A DNA stretch of 64,000 bases from Pseudomonadota bacterium (GTDB lineage Bacteria; Pseudomonadota; Alphaproteobacteria; Sphingomonadales; Sphingomonadaceae). The position numbers and the translations under genes are program-made. Shown here piece after piece: positions 54,812-63,004 of the stretch (positions are counted from its first letter, which is position 1; every line of letters starts with the position of its first letter). The notes beneath the pieces were generated by a model that did no database searches, was not told where the DNA came from, and saw only the letters and a program-made list of their open reading frames with translations. The DNA lies in NCBI GenBank assembly GCA_020160755.1, contig JAIUPN010000002.1, positions 310,001 through 374,000 on the forward strand, in the 5' to 3' direction.

Positions 54812-57127
54812 TCATCTTTGCTGGCCGTACTGGTCGGTGAGCACGTCGCGGCGGCCGACATGGTTGGGCGGGCTGACCAGCCCTTCCTCCTCCATCCGTT
54901 CGATCAGGCGCGCGGCGCTGTTGTAGCCGATGCGCAATTGACGCTGGAGCCAGCTCGTCGAGGCTTTCTGGCTTTCGACGACGATCTGGCAGGCCTTGGC
55001 GTACATGCGATCCTCGGCGCTGTCGCCGCCCGCGGGCGCGCCCTCCATCGCGAAACCGCCGTCCTCGGGATCCTCGGTGACGCTTTCGATATAGTCGGGG
55101 CGTCCCTGCCCCTTCCAGTGATCGGCGACCGCGCGCACCTCGTCGTCGGATACGAAGGGCCCGTGAATGCGCGTGATCTGCTTGCCGCCGGGAACGTAGA
55201 GCATGTCGCCCTTGCCGAGCAATTGTTCGGCGCCCGCTTCGCCAAGAATGGTGCGGCTGTCGATCTTCGAGGTGACGTTGAAGCTGATGCGCGTCGGCAG
55301 GTTCGCCTTGATCACGCCGGTGATGACGTCGACCGAGGGGCGCTGCGTCGCGAGGATCAGGTGGATGCCCGCGGCGCGCGCCTTTTGCGCGAGGCGCTGG
55401 ATCAGGAATTCGACTTCCTTGCCCGCGGTCATCATCAAATCGGCGAGTTCGTCGACCACCACCACGATCTGCGGCAGCGGCGCATAGTCGAGCGTTTCTT
55501 CCTCATAGACCGGCTGGCCGGTGTCGGGGTCGTAGCCCGTCTGGACGCGGCGGCCGAGCGACTTGCCCTTGGCGAGCGCGCCGCGCACCTTGTCGTTGTA
55601 GCTCGCAAGGTTGCGCACCGACAGCGACGACATCATCCGGTAGCGGTCCTCCATCTGCTCGACCGCCCATTTGAGCGCGCGGATCGCCTTCTTGGGCTCG
55701 GTCACGACGGGTGCGAGCAGGTGCGGGATATCGTCATAGACGCTGAGTTCCAGCATCTTGGGATCGATCATGATCATCTTCACCTGGTCGGGACCGAGGC
55801 GATAGAGAAGCGACAGGATCATCGCGTTGAGGCCGACCGACTTACCCGAACCCGTCGTACCCGCGATCAAGAGGTGCGGCATCGGCGCGAGGTCGGCGAT
55901 CATGGGATCGCCGCTGATATTCTTGCCGAGGATGATCGGCAGGGCGCCGGTCTGGTCCTGAAACAGCGCGCTGCCGATGATTTCGTGCAGCACCACCGAT
56001 TCGCGGTTCGCATTGGGCAGCTCGATACCGATCACGGTGCGGCCGGGGATCGGCGCGATACGCGCCGACAGCGCCGACATGTTGCGCGCGATATCGTCGG
56101 CGAGGTTCGACACGCGGCTCGCCTTGGTACCCGGTGCGGGTTCGAGTTCGTACATGGTGACGACGGGGCCGGGGCGCACCGCGGTGACGACGCCCTTGAC
56201 CTGGAAATCTTCGAGCACCGATTCGAGCAGCCGCGCATTGCGTTCGAGCCCCGCCTTGTCGATCTGTCCCGTCGGCCCCGGCGGCGGCGGCGCGAGCAGG
56301 TCGATCGACGGCAGCTGGTAGTTGGTGAACAGCTCGGTCTGCGGTTTGGGCTTGGGTTTCGAGGGTGCGCTGCGCTCTGCAGGATCGGCGATTTCGGGCG
56401 GGGCGCGGTCGCTCGGCTCGGCAACCGCGCGTGGACGGACGACGCGGTCCGCCGGCTCGGGCGCCCGGATATCGTCGCTCGCCACGCGTGCGGGTTCGAC
56501 GACGCGGCGGCTGCCCTCGGCCGCGGGCAGTCGGAACCGCGACGCCCAGCCCTTTTCGAGCCGCAGTGCGCGCCATGCGAGCCACAGGCCGACACCGACA
56601 AGCAGCAGGATGGTAGCGAAGCGGATCAGCGCCGCGGCGGGCTCGCCCGCCTGCGCGAACAATGGTGCGATCGCGCCGCCGAGCAGCAACGCGATGATCC
56701 CGCCCCAGCCCGCGGGCATCGGCGCGTTGGTCGCGGGCGACCAGAGTTCGGCGCCGAGCCCGACGAGCAATATGCCGATGAAGCTGTAGGCCAGCTGGCG
56801 CGGCCACCAGGGCTGCGCCTCGCCGGACCAGAGCCGCCACGCCATGATTCCGAGCAGCGGCAGCAACAGCGCCACACCCACGCCGCCGATCGACAGGCCC
56901 AGATCGGCGAACCATGCGCCCGCGCTGCCCATCCAGTTCGCGGCGGTGCCGTGCGCGGCGGTGTTGAGCGCCGCGTCGGTGCTGTCGTAGGTGAGGAGCG
57001 CGAGGGCGAGGAACAGCGTGAACAGCCCGAGTAACGCCGCCGCCGCGATCACGATCGATCGCGCGATGCTTTGGCGGAAAACCGTGCGCCAATCGGCCTT
57101 TACGGGTGCGGCCTTGCGGCTTGCCAT
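54812..57127 (-). CDS. ftsK: DNA translocase FtsK
   Basis: 771 residues. Four membrane segments occur in the N-terminal ~180 residues (SIVIAAAALLGLFTLFLALA; VGVALLLPLLGIMAW; LAYSFIGILLVGLGAELW; IALLLGGAIAPLF). A charged linker (~200-260) precedes the motor with Walker A LLIAGTTGSGKSVGLNAMIL and Walker B QIVVVVDELADLMMTAG. A C-terminal gamma domain (YAKACQIVVESQKASTSWLQ, LRIGYNSAARLIERMEEEGL) recognises polarity sequences. It pumps DNA to dif at the septum. Confidence 0.95.
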   Translation of the reverse strand: MASRKAAPVKADWRTVFRQSIARSIVIAAAALLGLFTLFLALALLTYDSTDAALNTAAHGTAANWMGSAGAWFADLGLSIGGVGVALLLPLLGIMAWRLWSGEAQPWWPRQLAYSFIGILLVGLGAELWSPATNAPMPAGWGGIIALLLGGAIAPLFAQAGEPAAALIRFATILLLVGVGLWLAWRALRLEKGWASRFRLPAAEGSRRVVEPARVASDDIRAPEPADRVVRPRAVAEPSDRAPPEIADPAERSAPSKPKPKPQTELFTNYQLPSIDLLAPPPPGPTGQIDKAGLERNARLLESVLEDFQVKGVVTAVRPGPVVTMYELEPAPGTKASRVSNLADDIARNMSALSARIAPIPGRTVIGIELPNANRESVVLHEIIGSALFQDQTGALPIILGKNISGDPMIADLAPMPHLLIAGTTGSGKSVGLNAMILSLLYRLGPDQVKMIMIDPKMLELSVYDDIPHLLAPVVTEPKKAIRALKWAVEQMEDRYRMMSSLSVRNLASYNDKVRGALAKGKSLGRRVQTGYDPDTGQPVYEEETLDYAPLPQIVVVVDELADLMMTAGKEVEFLIQRLAQKARAAGIHLILATQRPSVDVITGVIKANLPTRISFNVTSKIDSRTILGEAGAEQLLGKGDMLYVPGGKQITRIHGPFVSDDEVRAVADHWKGQGRPDYIESVTEDPEDGGFAMEGAPAGGDSAEDRMYAKACQIVVESQKASTSWLQRQLRIGYNSAARLIERMEEEGLVSPPNHVGRRDVLTDQYGQQR

Positions 57128-57250
57128 GCTCTTTACGGGTCCCTGTCAGTTAACCACGGCGATATGCGCATGGGGCGGACTCGCCGTCAAGCGGGCCGCC
57201 GCCGCCACCGCGGCCTTTCCAACCGTCCTGCCGCACGCTAGGGCATCGGC

Positions 57251-58492
57251 ATGAGTGAAACGCTGCGCAGCGATGTCCTGATTTCGGGTGGCGGCCTCGT
57301 CGGTCAGGCGCTTGCCCTTGCCCTTGCCCACCACGGCCTCTCGGTTCAGGTCGTCGACCCCGCCGATCCGACGCGGACGATCGCGCCGGGGTTCGACGGC
57401 CGCGCCTCGGCGATCGCCAGCGCGACATGGCAGATGTTCGAGGTGCTGGGGATCGCAGAGCGACTCGCCGGCCATGGCTGCCCGATCCGCGCGATCAAGG
57501 TCGGCGACGGCGCGCCCGACAGCGGCCGCGGCGGCGAACTCGACTTCATCACCGCCGACGGCGCGCCGCCGCTCGGGACGATGATCGAGAATCGCCAGCT
57601 CCGTCTGGCGCTTGCCGCGGGGCTGGCCGATACGCCGCTCGTCCGCCTCTTCATGCCCGCCGAGGTCGTGGCGCGCGATACCGATGCGCATGGTGTCACG
57701 CTGACGCTCGCCGACGGTACCCGCCTCGTTGCGCCGTTGCTGGTCGTTGCCGAAGGCCGCCGTTCGCCGACCCGCGACGCGGCGGGGTTCAGCATCGCGA
57801 ACTGGTCATACCATCATCATGCGATGATCGGCGCGGTCGCGCACGAAAAGCCGCACGGCAACGTCGCGCACGAAATCTTCTATCCGTCGGGACCGTTCGC
57901 GCTGCTGCCGCTCGTCGACGACGAACAGGGCCGGCACCGCTCGGCGTTCGTCTGGACCGTGTCCGAAACCGACGGCCCCGGCTTTGCCAAGCTTGGCGAA
58001 CGCGGCTTCATCGCCGAGTTGCAGAAGCGTGCCGGCGGGGTGCTCGGCGCGATGGAGCTGGTGGCGCCGCGCATGACGTATCCGCTCGGTTTCCATCACA
58101 GCGCATCGATTGTCGCGGAGCGCCTCGCGCTCGTCGGCGATGCCGCGCACGGTATCCATCCGATCGCGGGGCAGGGGCTCAACCTCGGGCTGCGGGACGT
58201 CGCCGCGCTCGCCGAAGTGCTCGTCGAGGGCGCGCGGCTCGGCCTCGACCTCGGCGATGCGGCGCTGCTCGCGCGCTATCAGCGCTGGCGCGGGCTCGAC
58301 AATATGATGGTCAGCCTCGCGACCGACGGGCTGACGCGGCTGTTCGGCATTCCTGGCCGGACCGCAGCGGCGGTGCGCCGTACGGGGCTCGGCGCGGTGC
58401 AGCGTATGCCGATGCTCAAGCGTTTCTTCATGGACGAAGCGCGCGGTGAGGCCGGCGACCTGCCGCGCCTGCTCGCGGGCGCCGAAATCTAG
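57251..58492 (+). CDS. ubiH: FAD-dependent UbiH/UbiF-type ubiquinone hydroxylase
   Basis: 413 residues. The FAD dinucleotide fold is LISGGGLVGQALALALAHHG at the start, with GFDGRASAIASATWQMFEVL in the middle and the second FAD motif LALVGDAAHGIHPIAGQGLN near residue 295. This is the UbiH/UbiF/VisC group of ring hydroxylases in ubiquinone biosynthesis; which ring position is modified cannot be told. It is divergent from ftsK. Confidence 0.88.
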   Translation: MSETLRSDVLISGGGLVGQALALALAHHGLSVQVVDPADPTRTIAPGFDGRASAIASATWQMFEVLGIAERLAGHGCPIRAIKVGDGAPDSGRGGELDFITADGAPPLGTMIENRQLRLALAAGLADTPLVRLFMPAEVVARDTDAHGVTLTLADGTRLVAPLLVVAEGRRSPTRDAAGFSIANWSYHHHAMIGAVAHEKPHGNVAHEIFYPSGPFALLPLVDDEQGRHRSAFVWTVSETDGPGFAKLGERGFIAELQKRAGGVLGAMELVAPRMTYPLGFHHSASIVAERLALVGDAAHGIHPIAGQGLNLGLRDVAALAEVLVEGARLGLDLGDAALLARYQRWRGLDNMMVSLATDGLTRLFGIPGRTAAAVRRTGLGAVQRMPMLKRFFMDEARGEAGDLPRLLAGAEI

Positions 58493-58561
58493 GTATTATT
58501 ACCTAAGCGCGCGGCAGTCCGGCGCTAAGCATGACCGCCTATCCCTGACGAAGCGGCAACC

Positions 58562-59290
58562 ATGTCGCGGCAGGATGGGGATGGCAGCATGTCGGCAAAA
58601 AGCGATGCGCTCGAAGCGGCGGTGACCGACTATATCGAGGCGCGAACCGCGATCGATGCGACGCCGGGAGCGCGCACCCGGGCGCTGGCCGATCGGGCCT
58701 TTGCTCGGCTCGCGGCACTTGCGACGCCGCGCATCCGCTATTTCACCCGCGCCTATGGCCTGGCCGATGTCGCCGATGACGCAGCGCAGGTGTGCGCGAT
58801 CGCACTCCACCGCGCCGCCGAACGCTATGATCCGGCGCGGGCGCGCTTCACCACCTATATGAACTGGCAGCTGCGCGCCGAATTGCAGGCGCTGCGCCAC
58901 CGCCTCCACGGCGATCAGCGCTGCGCCGGGCGGCGGCATGTCACCGCGACGCTGTCGCTCGATGCATTGCACGAGGATGGCGCCGACGACTGGCTGGTCG
59001 ATCCCGCCGCCGAAGCCGCGACCGAACAGGGCGCGGCCGACAATCTCGCGGCGCTCGTCGCCGATCGCCTCGTCGGCGACTGGGCGGCGCGGCGTCGCGC
59101 CGGGCTGTCTCGGGGGGCGGGCGGTGACGGCAAGCGGATCGCGGTTCGTGTTGCGGCCGAAAAGGCACTTGTCCGCCATCATCTGATGGTGATCGAGGCG
59201 GCCGACCGGCTGCGCGAGAGCGATCGCCACATCGTACGACGTGCGCTGGCCGACATGATCCGCCATGCTGCGGGTCGGAAGACGCACTGA
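58562..59290 (+). CDS. RpoH-like sigma factor lacking region 4.2
   Basis: 242 residues (an inner ATG at 58589 is possible). Region 2 is well preserved: ATPRIRYFTRAYGLADVADD, ALHRAAERYDPARARFTTYM and NWQLRAELQALRHRL, matching RpoH-type sigma factors. The C-terminus (HLMVIEAADRLRESDRHIVR, then ADMIRHAAG) aligns with RpoH region 4.1 but stops before the helix-turn-helix of 4.2. It could be a degenerate or specialised sigma factor that relies on the extended -10 element. Confidence 0.75.
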   Translation: MSRQDGDGSMSAKSDALEAAVTDYIEARTAIDATPGARTRALADRAFARLAALATPRIRYFTRAYGLADVADDAAQVCAIALHRAAERYDPARARFTTYMNWQLRAELQALRHRLHGDQRCAGRRHVTATLSLDALHEDGADDWLVDPAAEAATEQGAADNLAALVADRLVGDWAARRRAGLSRGAGGDGKRIAVRVAAEKALVRHHLMVIEAADRLRESDRHIVRRALADMIRHAAGRKTH

Positions 59291-59324
59291 ATCTATGGAA
59301 TCAGCGGTGCCAGCCCGCCAAATA

Positions 59325-59978
59325 TTATTGCAGCGTGGCGCGGCCGTCGTCGCCGTCGAAGCGGCCGAAGAATTGCATCAGCTGGACGACGAGTTCGGCG
59401 CGCGCGTCGATCGGCGTCGCTTCGAGCAGTGCCTGTTTCGCCGCCGCGTCGAATGGCGCGACCTGCGCGATGCCGTTGACCAGCGTCGCGTCGTCGAGCT
59501 GCCCGACCGAATCCCAGTCGACGACATAGCCCTGCCGTGCCGCGAAGCGCTTCGCCTCGCGCTCGAGGCTGGCGCGCTCGATGCTCGCCAGCACGGCATC
59601 GTCCTCGCTTTCGAGTTCGATTTCGGCCTCGACCTGCCGGAACGGCGTCGTGACGTCGAGTTCGCGGCGGACGCGAAAGCGCGCGACGCCTTCGAGTACG
59701 AGGTTGAACCGGCCCTCGTCGAGCGCCTCGACGTCGATGATGCGGCCGACGCAGCCGACGTCATAAAGCGCGGGCGGCTCCCGATCCTCCTCGCCGGGCA
59801 GCTGGCGCGGCTGGATCATCCCGATCTGCCGGTCGCGCGCCAGCACCTCCTGCACCATCGCCGAATAGCGCGGCTCGAAAATGTGCAGCGGCAGGTGCAG
59901 CCCGGGGAACAGCACCGCGCCGGTCAGCGGAAAGATCGCGATCCGCTGGATCGTCAAAGGCGCGGTCTCGCCCATCAC
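59325..59978 (-). CDS. Lon N-terminal substrate-binding domain protein
   Basis: 217 residues. It matches the stand-alone LON peptidase substrate-binding domain: IAIFPLTGAVLFPGLHLPLH, IFEPRYSAMVQEVLARDRQI, GMIQPRQLPGEEDREPPALY and GCVGRIIDVEALDEGRFNL. No protease domain follows. Its role is probably substrate recognition or regulation. Its start overlaps the thioredoxin gene stop by 4 bp, so both are one transcript. Confidence 0.9.
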   Translation of the reverse strand: MMGETAPLTIQRIAIFPLTGAVLFPGLHLPLHIFEPRYSAMVQEVLARDRQIGMIQPRQLPGEEDREPPALYDVGCVGRIIDVEALDEGRFNLVLEGVARFRVRRELDVTTPFRQVEAEIELESEDDAVLASIERASLEREAKRFAARQGYVVDWDSVGQLDDATLVNGIAQVAPFDAAAKQALLEATPIDARAELVVQLMQFFGRFDGDDGRATLQ

Positions 59979-60886
59979 CCGAACAGGATCAGCGACAGGC
60001 GGCGGCGCTGCGCCGCGACCCAGGCATCTTCAAGCCCGACGGCTTCGAACAGCGACAGCAATTTGGCGCGCGCGGCGCCATCCTGCCACTCGCGATCGGC
60101 GGCGACGATGTGGAGGAGATTGTCGGCGGCGGCGTCGCGCTGTCCCGCGCCGATCTGCGCGGCGGCGAGATCGTGACGCGCCTGATGATCGTCGGGGTTC
60201 GCCGCGACTGCGGCTTCGAACGCCGCGAGTTCGCCCGCGTCGGGGGCGTCGGCGGCGAGCGCGAGCGCGCTTTTCGCCTGCGCGATCGCGGGATCGTCGG
60301 CGATGTCAGCGGGCACGACGTCCAGCGCGGCCTGCGCGCCCTCGATATCGCCGGCGAGAAGGAATGCGCGAATCAGTCCGCCGTGCGCGGCGGCATTGTC
60401 GGGCGCCATGTCGAGAATCTGCGCGAAGATGCTCGCGGCGCGGGCGCCATCGCCTTCGGCCAGCACGCTTTCGCCCATCTCGATCAGCGGTGCGATCTCG
60501 ACCGCCCGCGCGCTTGCTTCGCTTTCGATCGGGAGCTGCGCGAGCAACTGGTCGAGAATCGCCTTCAATTGGCTTTCGGTGCGCGCGTTGGTCAGGTTGG
60601 CGACCGGTTGACCCTGGAAGATTGCATAGACGGTCGGGATCGACTGGACCTGGAACTGGCCGGCGATGAAGCGATTCGCGTCGACGTCGACCTTGACCAG
60701 CACGACGCCCTTGTCGGCATAGTCGGCCGCGACCTTTTCGAGCACGGGTCCGAGCTGTTTGCACGGACCGCACCATTCGGCCCAGAAATCGAGGATGACG
60801 AGGCTGGTCATCGACGGCTCGACGACGTCGCGGCGGAAGGCGTCGACGGCTTCCTTTTCGGAGGGGTTCAGACCGAGGGTGGCCAC
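59975..60886 (-). CDS. Thioredoxin-TPR fusion protein (CnoX/YbbN-like)
   Basis: 303 residues from GTG 60886, which has AGGAG upstream. Residues 1-115 are a thioredoxin domain with the active site WCGPC (Cys 39 and 42); TPR-like repeats follow (ALIEMGESVLAEGDGARAAS, IFAQILDMAPDNAAAHGGLI). This domain order is that of CnoX/YbbN, a redox-linked chaperone partner of DnaK and GroEL. The intact CxxC suggests oxidoreductase activity. Confidence 0.9.
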   Translation of the reverse strand: MATLGLNPSEKEAVDAFRRDVVEPSMTSLVILDFWAEWCGPCKQLGPVLEKVAADYADKGVVLVKVDVDANRFIAGQFQVQSIPTVYAIFQGQPVANLTNARTESQLKAILDQLLAQLPIESEASARAVEIAPLIEMGESVLAEGDGARAASIFAQILDMAPDNAAAHGGLIRAFLLAGDIEGAQAALDVVPADIADDPAIAQAKSALALAADAPDAGELAAFEAAVAANPDDHQARHDLAAAQIGAGQRDAAADNLLHIVAADREWQDGAARAKLLSLFEAVGLEDAWVAAQRRRLSLILFG

Positions 60887-61078
60887 GAAAATATGCTCCT
60901 GTTCCTGATTTCCGGTCGCGCCCGCCGAAGCGGGCAAGACTCTTGCCCCGCTTATGTGGGATTTGCGGGCGATATGCCAACCCTTCGCAGAAAAACGCAA
61001 TCAGGGGTTGCCGAGTCAAAAAGCCGGTGCTAATCGCCCGCCTCACCCGCTGGAACCGACCGGTTTCCAGCCGCCAGA

Positions 61079-61153
61079 GCGGGCGTAGCTCAGGGGTAGA
61101 GCACAACCTTGCCAAGGTTGGGGTCGAGGGTTCGAATCCCTTCGCCCGCTCCA
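61079..61153 (+). tRNA. tRNA-Gly (anticodon GCC)
   Basis: 75 bases with acceptor stem GCGGGCG/CGCCCGC, D stem GCTC/GAGC, anticodon loop TTGCCAA (GCC) flanked by CAACC/GGTTG, and T arm GAGGG-TTCGAAT-CCCTT. CCA is encoded. The 3' end faces the accessory DNA at the right end of the window. Confidence 0.96.
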
Positions 61154-61234
61154 GTTTTCTTTAAAGATATCAATCGTGTAGATCCGCGTTGCGCGGCGTT
61201 GGCCTGCTTACATGTGCAGTAGCATGTTGATGTG

Positions 61235-61651
61235 TCAGCACGCTGTAAGCACGGCCAAGCGTTTGCTGCGTGCGTTGAACGTTTGCGACCGTAAGCCATT
61301 TCGCTCAGTTGGATCGTGGCTACACGGTCGCGTGAATTCCACTATCGGCTTTTCATGCGTAGCTGGGCATCGAGTCGGGGGAAACACCCGGCGGGCATTG
61401 CCTTCCAGAATGACGTGTCGTTCGACCTCGCCGATATCGAGCGTGTCGATGTAGCGTTTGGTATCGTCGAAATAGAACCCGGTGGGAGGAACGATCCCGC
61501 TCACCGCACCACCCATCTCGCTACCGAACAGGATGTTCTTGTTGTCGATCACGTCGGCCAGCAGATCGACGCCGGACTGGTGATAGACGCAGACTGCATG
61601 ATCTTCGCAGGACGCTCGCAACAGGTTTTCAGCGCCTTGGAGTCCGCTTCG
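61235..61651 (-). pseudogene. Decayed amidohydrolase fragment (4-oxalomesaconate hydratase-like)
   Basis: The minus-strand frame reads VCVYHQSGVDLLADVIDNKN, ILFGSEMGGAVSGIVPPTGF, YFDDTKRYIDTLDIGEVE and EGNARRVFPP. This is the C-terminal signature of LigJ-type amidohydrolases of the protocatechuate 4,5-cleavage pathway. The frame is broken upstream (a stop shortly before LLRASCEDH), so the N-terminal ~230 residues are missing. The C-terminus also runs on without homology. Between 61652 and 61849 a frame with LALLDLPIMPLINASDAGAR is open but unrecognised. Overall 61154-61849 contains no intact gene. Confidence 0.65.
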
Positions 61652-61849
61652 AAGTCACCGAGGCCGTGCTGAACCACGTGGGCGGCTCGCGCGCCGGCGT
61701 CGCTGGCATTTATCAGCGGCATGATTGGAAGGTCGAGAAGCGCCAAGCCCTCGATCTTTGGAATGATCACATCGCCGCTCTCTTGGGTGGCGCTCTCGCT
61801 TCACCCATCGGGTAGAGTAATTCGCAATTGCTTCCGCTAATAAATTCGA

Positions 61850-62476
61850 ATGACGAAACGTGGTCGCCCTCCGCATCCAGACATTCTCACTCCAGCCGAA
61901 TGGAGGGTCGTCGAAGGTGTCCGGCATGGGCTGACCAATCCGGCCATCGCCGCCCGGTGTGAACTCACGCTTGATGCCGTCAAGTTTCATGTCAGCAGCG
62001 CATTGGGCAAGCTCGGCCTGAGTTCGCGTCAAGAGCTGCAGCAATGGTCCGGTGTCCGCGCCGACAGCGCTCTTGCCACAGCAAAGCGTCCAGATGGATC
62101 GGCTGATTGGTCTTTGGGACAAGTGTCACGCACGACCCACAATCTGCCAGCGATGGCGGATTGGCTACGCGACGTGGTCGGGCTGTCGGAGGTAATGCGC
62201 TTCGAAAGCGCGGCGTTTTTCGATTGCGGTGGAGTGAGACTTTATCTTTCGGTTGGCGACCCGGCGAACAACTCAATTCTGTATTTTCGTGTCGGGGATA
62301 TCGAGGCTGAGGTTGAGAAGCTGCGCGCCAAGGGCGTGACCATAAGGAGCGCGCCGCACCGCATCCACGTCCATGATGACGGGACAGAAGAGTGGATGGC
62401 CTTTTTGAATGACCCGGACGGAGGTCATTTGGGCTTGATGAGCGTCATTTCCAAGAAAGATGGAGAAAGTGTATGA
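61850..62476 (+). CDS. LuxR-type HTH fused to a VOC/glyoxalase domain
   Basis: 208 residues. Residues ~8-65 are a LuxR-type helix-turn-helix (LTPAEWRVVEGVRHGLTNPA, IAARCELTLDAVKFHVSSAL, GKLGLSSRQELQQW). Residues ~85-200 are a glyoxalase/bleomycin-resistance (VOC) domain (HNLPAMADWLRDVVGLSEVM, RLYLSVGDPANNSILYFRVG, WMAFLNDPDGGHLGLMSVIS). A one-component sensor that binds its ligand in the VOC domain is plausible. It overlaps the next VOC gene by 4 bp. Confidence 0.82.
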   Translation: MTKRGRPPHPDILTPAEWRVVEGVRHGLTNPAIAARCELTLDAVKFHVSSALGKLGLSSRQELQQWSGVRADSALATAKRPDGSADWSLGQVSRTTHNLPAMADWLRDVVGLSEVMRFESAAFFDCGGVRLYLSVGDPANNSILYFRVGDIEAEVEKLRAKGVTIRSAPHRIHVHDDGTEEWMAFLNDPDGGHLGLMSVISKKDGESV

Positions 62477-62925
62477 AAGGCCTGCTTGCCATTCCCCTGA
62501 TTCTTGCAGTGCTCCCGACGACAGCGACAGCCCAGAGCTCAGCCGCGCCAGTGCTTAGTGAAGCCCGCTTCGAGCAGGTTGCGCTGACGGTTACCGACGT
62601 AGATGCCGCACGGACATTCTACCGCGACCGTCTGGGGCTGCGTCTGATGTTCGAAGCGAACAATATGCTGTTCTTCGATGTCGGCGGAACGCGGCTGATG
62701 ATTGCAAGAGATGAGGCGCGGAAGCGCCCGGAACGGCCTGGTGGCATTCTTTACTTTCATGTTGAAGATTTTGCGGCCGCCCTTGTCCGCCTGCAAGGCA
62801 CGCGTGCGACCTTGGTTGGTGCGGTCGAAACGGTGCAGACGACAGGATCCGGATCGCTCAGGCTTCAGCAATTTGAGGATGCCGACGGCAACATGCTCGC
62901 AATCATGGGCTTCGTGCCGCGCTGA
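62473..62925 (+). CDS. Secreted VOC (glyoxalase-like) protein
   Basis: 150 residues. A signal peptide (LLAIPLILAVLPTTATAQSS) precedes one VOC domain (EQVALTVTDVDAARTFYRDR, LGLRLMFEANNMLFFDVGGT, ILYFHVEDFAAALVRLQGTR, QFEDADGNMLAIMGFVPR). The predicted periplasmic location of a VOC protein is unusual. It is coupled to the HTH-VOC regulator just upstream, so it probably shares its ligand or controls its level. Confidence 0.8.
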   Translation: MKGLLAIPLILAVLPTTATAQSSAAPVLSEARFEQVALTVTDVDAARTFYRDRLGLRLMFEANNMLFFDVGGTRLMIARDEARKRPERPGGILYFHVEDFAAALVRLQGTRATLVGAVETVQTTGSGSLRLQQFEDADGNMLAIMGFVPR

Positions 62926-63004
62926 TCGATATTCTCCGCAGGGCCTTTGCTTCAAGCGCAAGCTTCGGGACGTGAATTGTTCAACGCTTTGTTAGCCGAG
63001 GTGC

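Noticed and set aside
54818..57034. A 738-codon plus-strand open frame opposite ftsK
   Set aside because: FtsK on the other strand is unambiguous; the antisense frame has no family features.
61655..62122. 155-codon minus-strand frame opposite the HTH-VOC gene
   Set aside because: It overlaps a gene with clear LuxR HTH and VOC domains; the minus frame has no domain.
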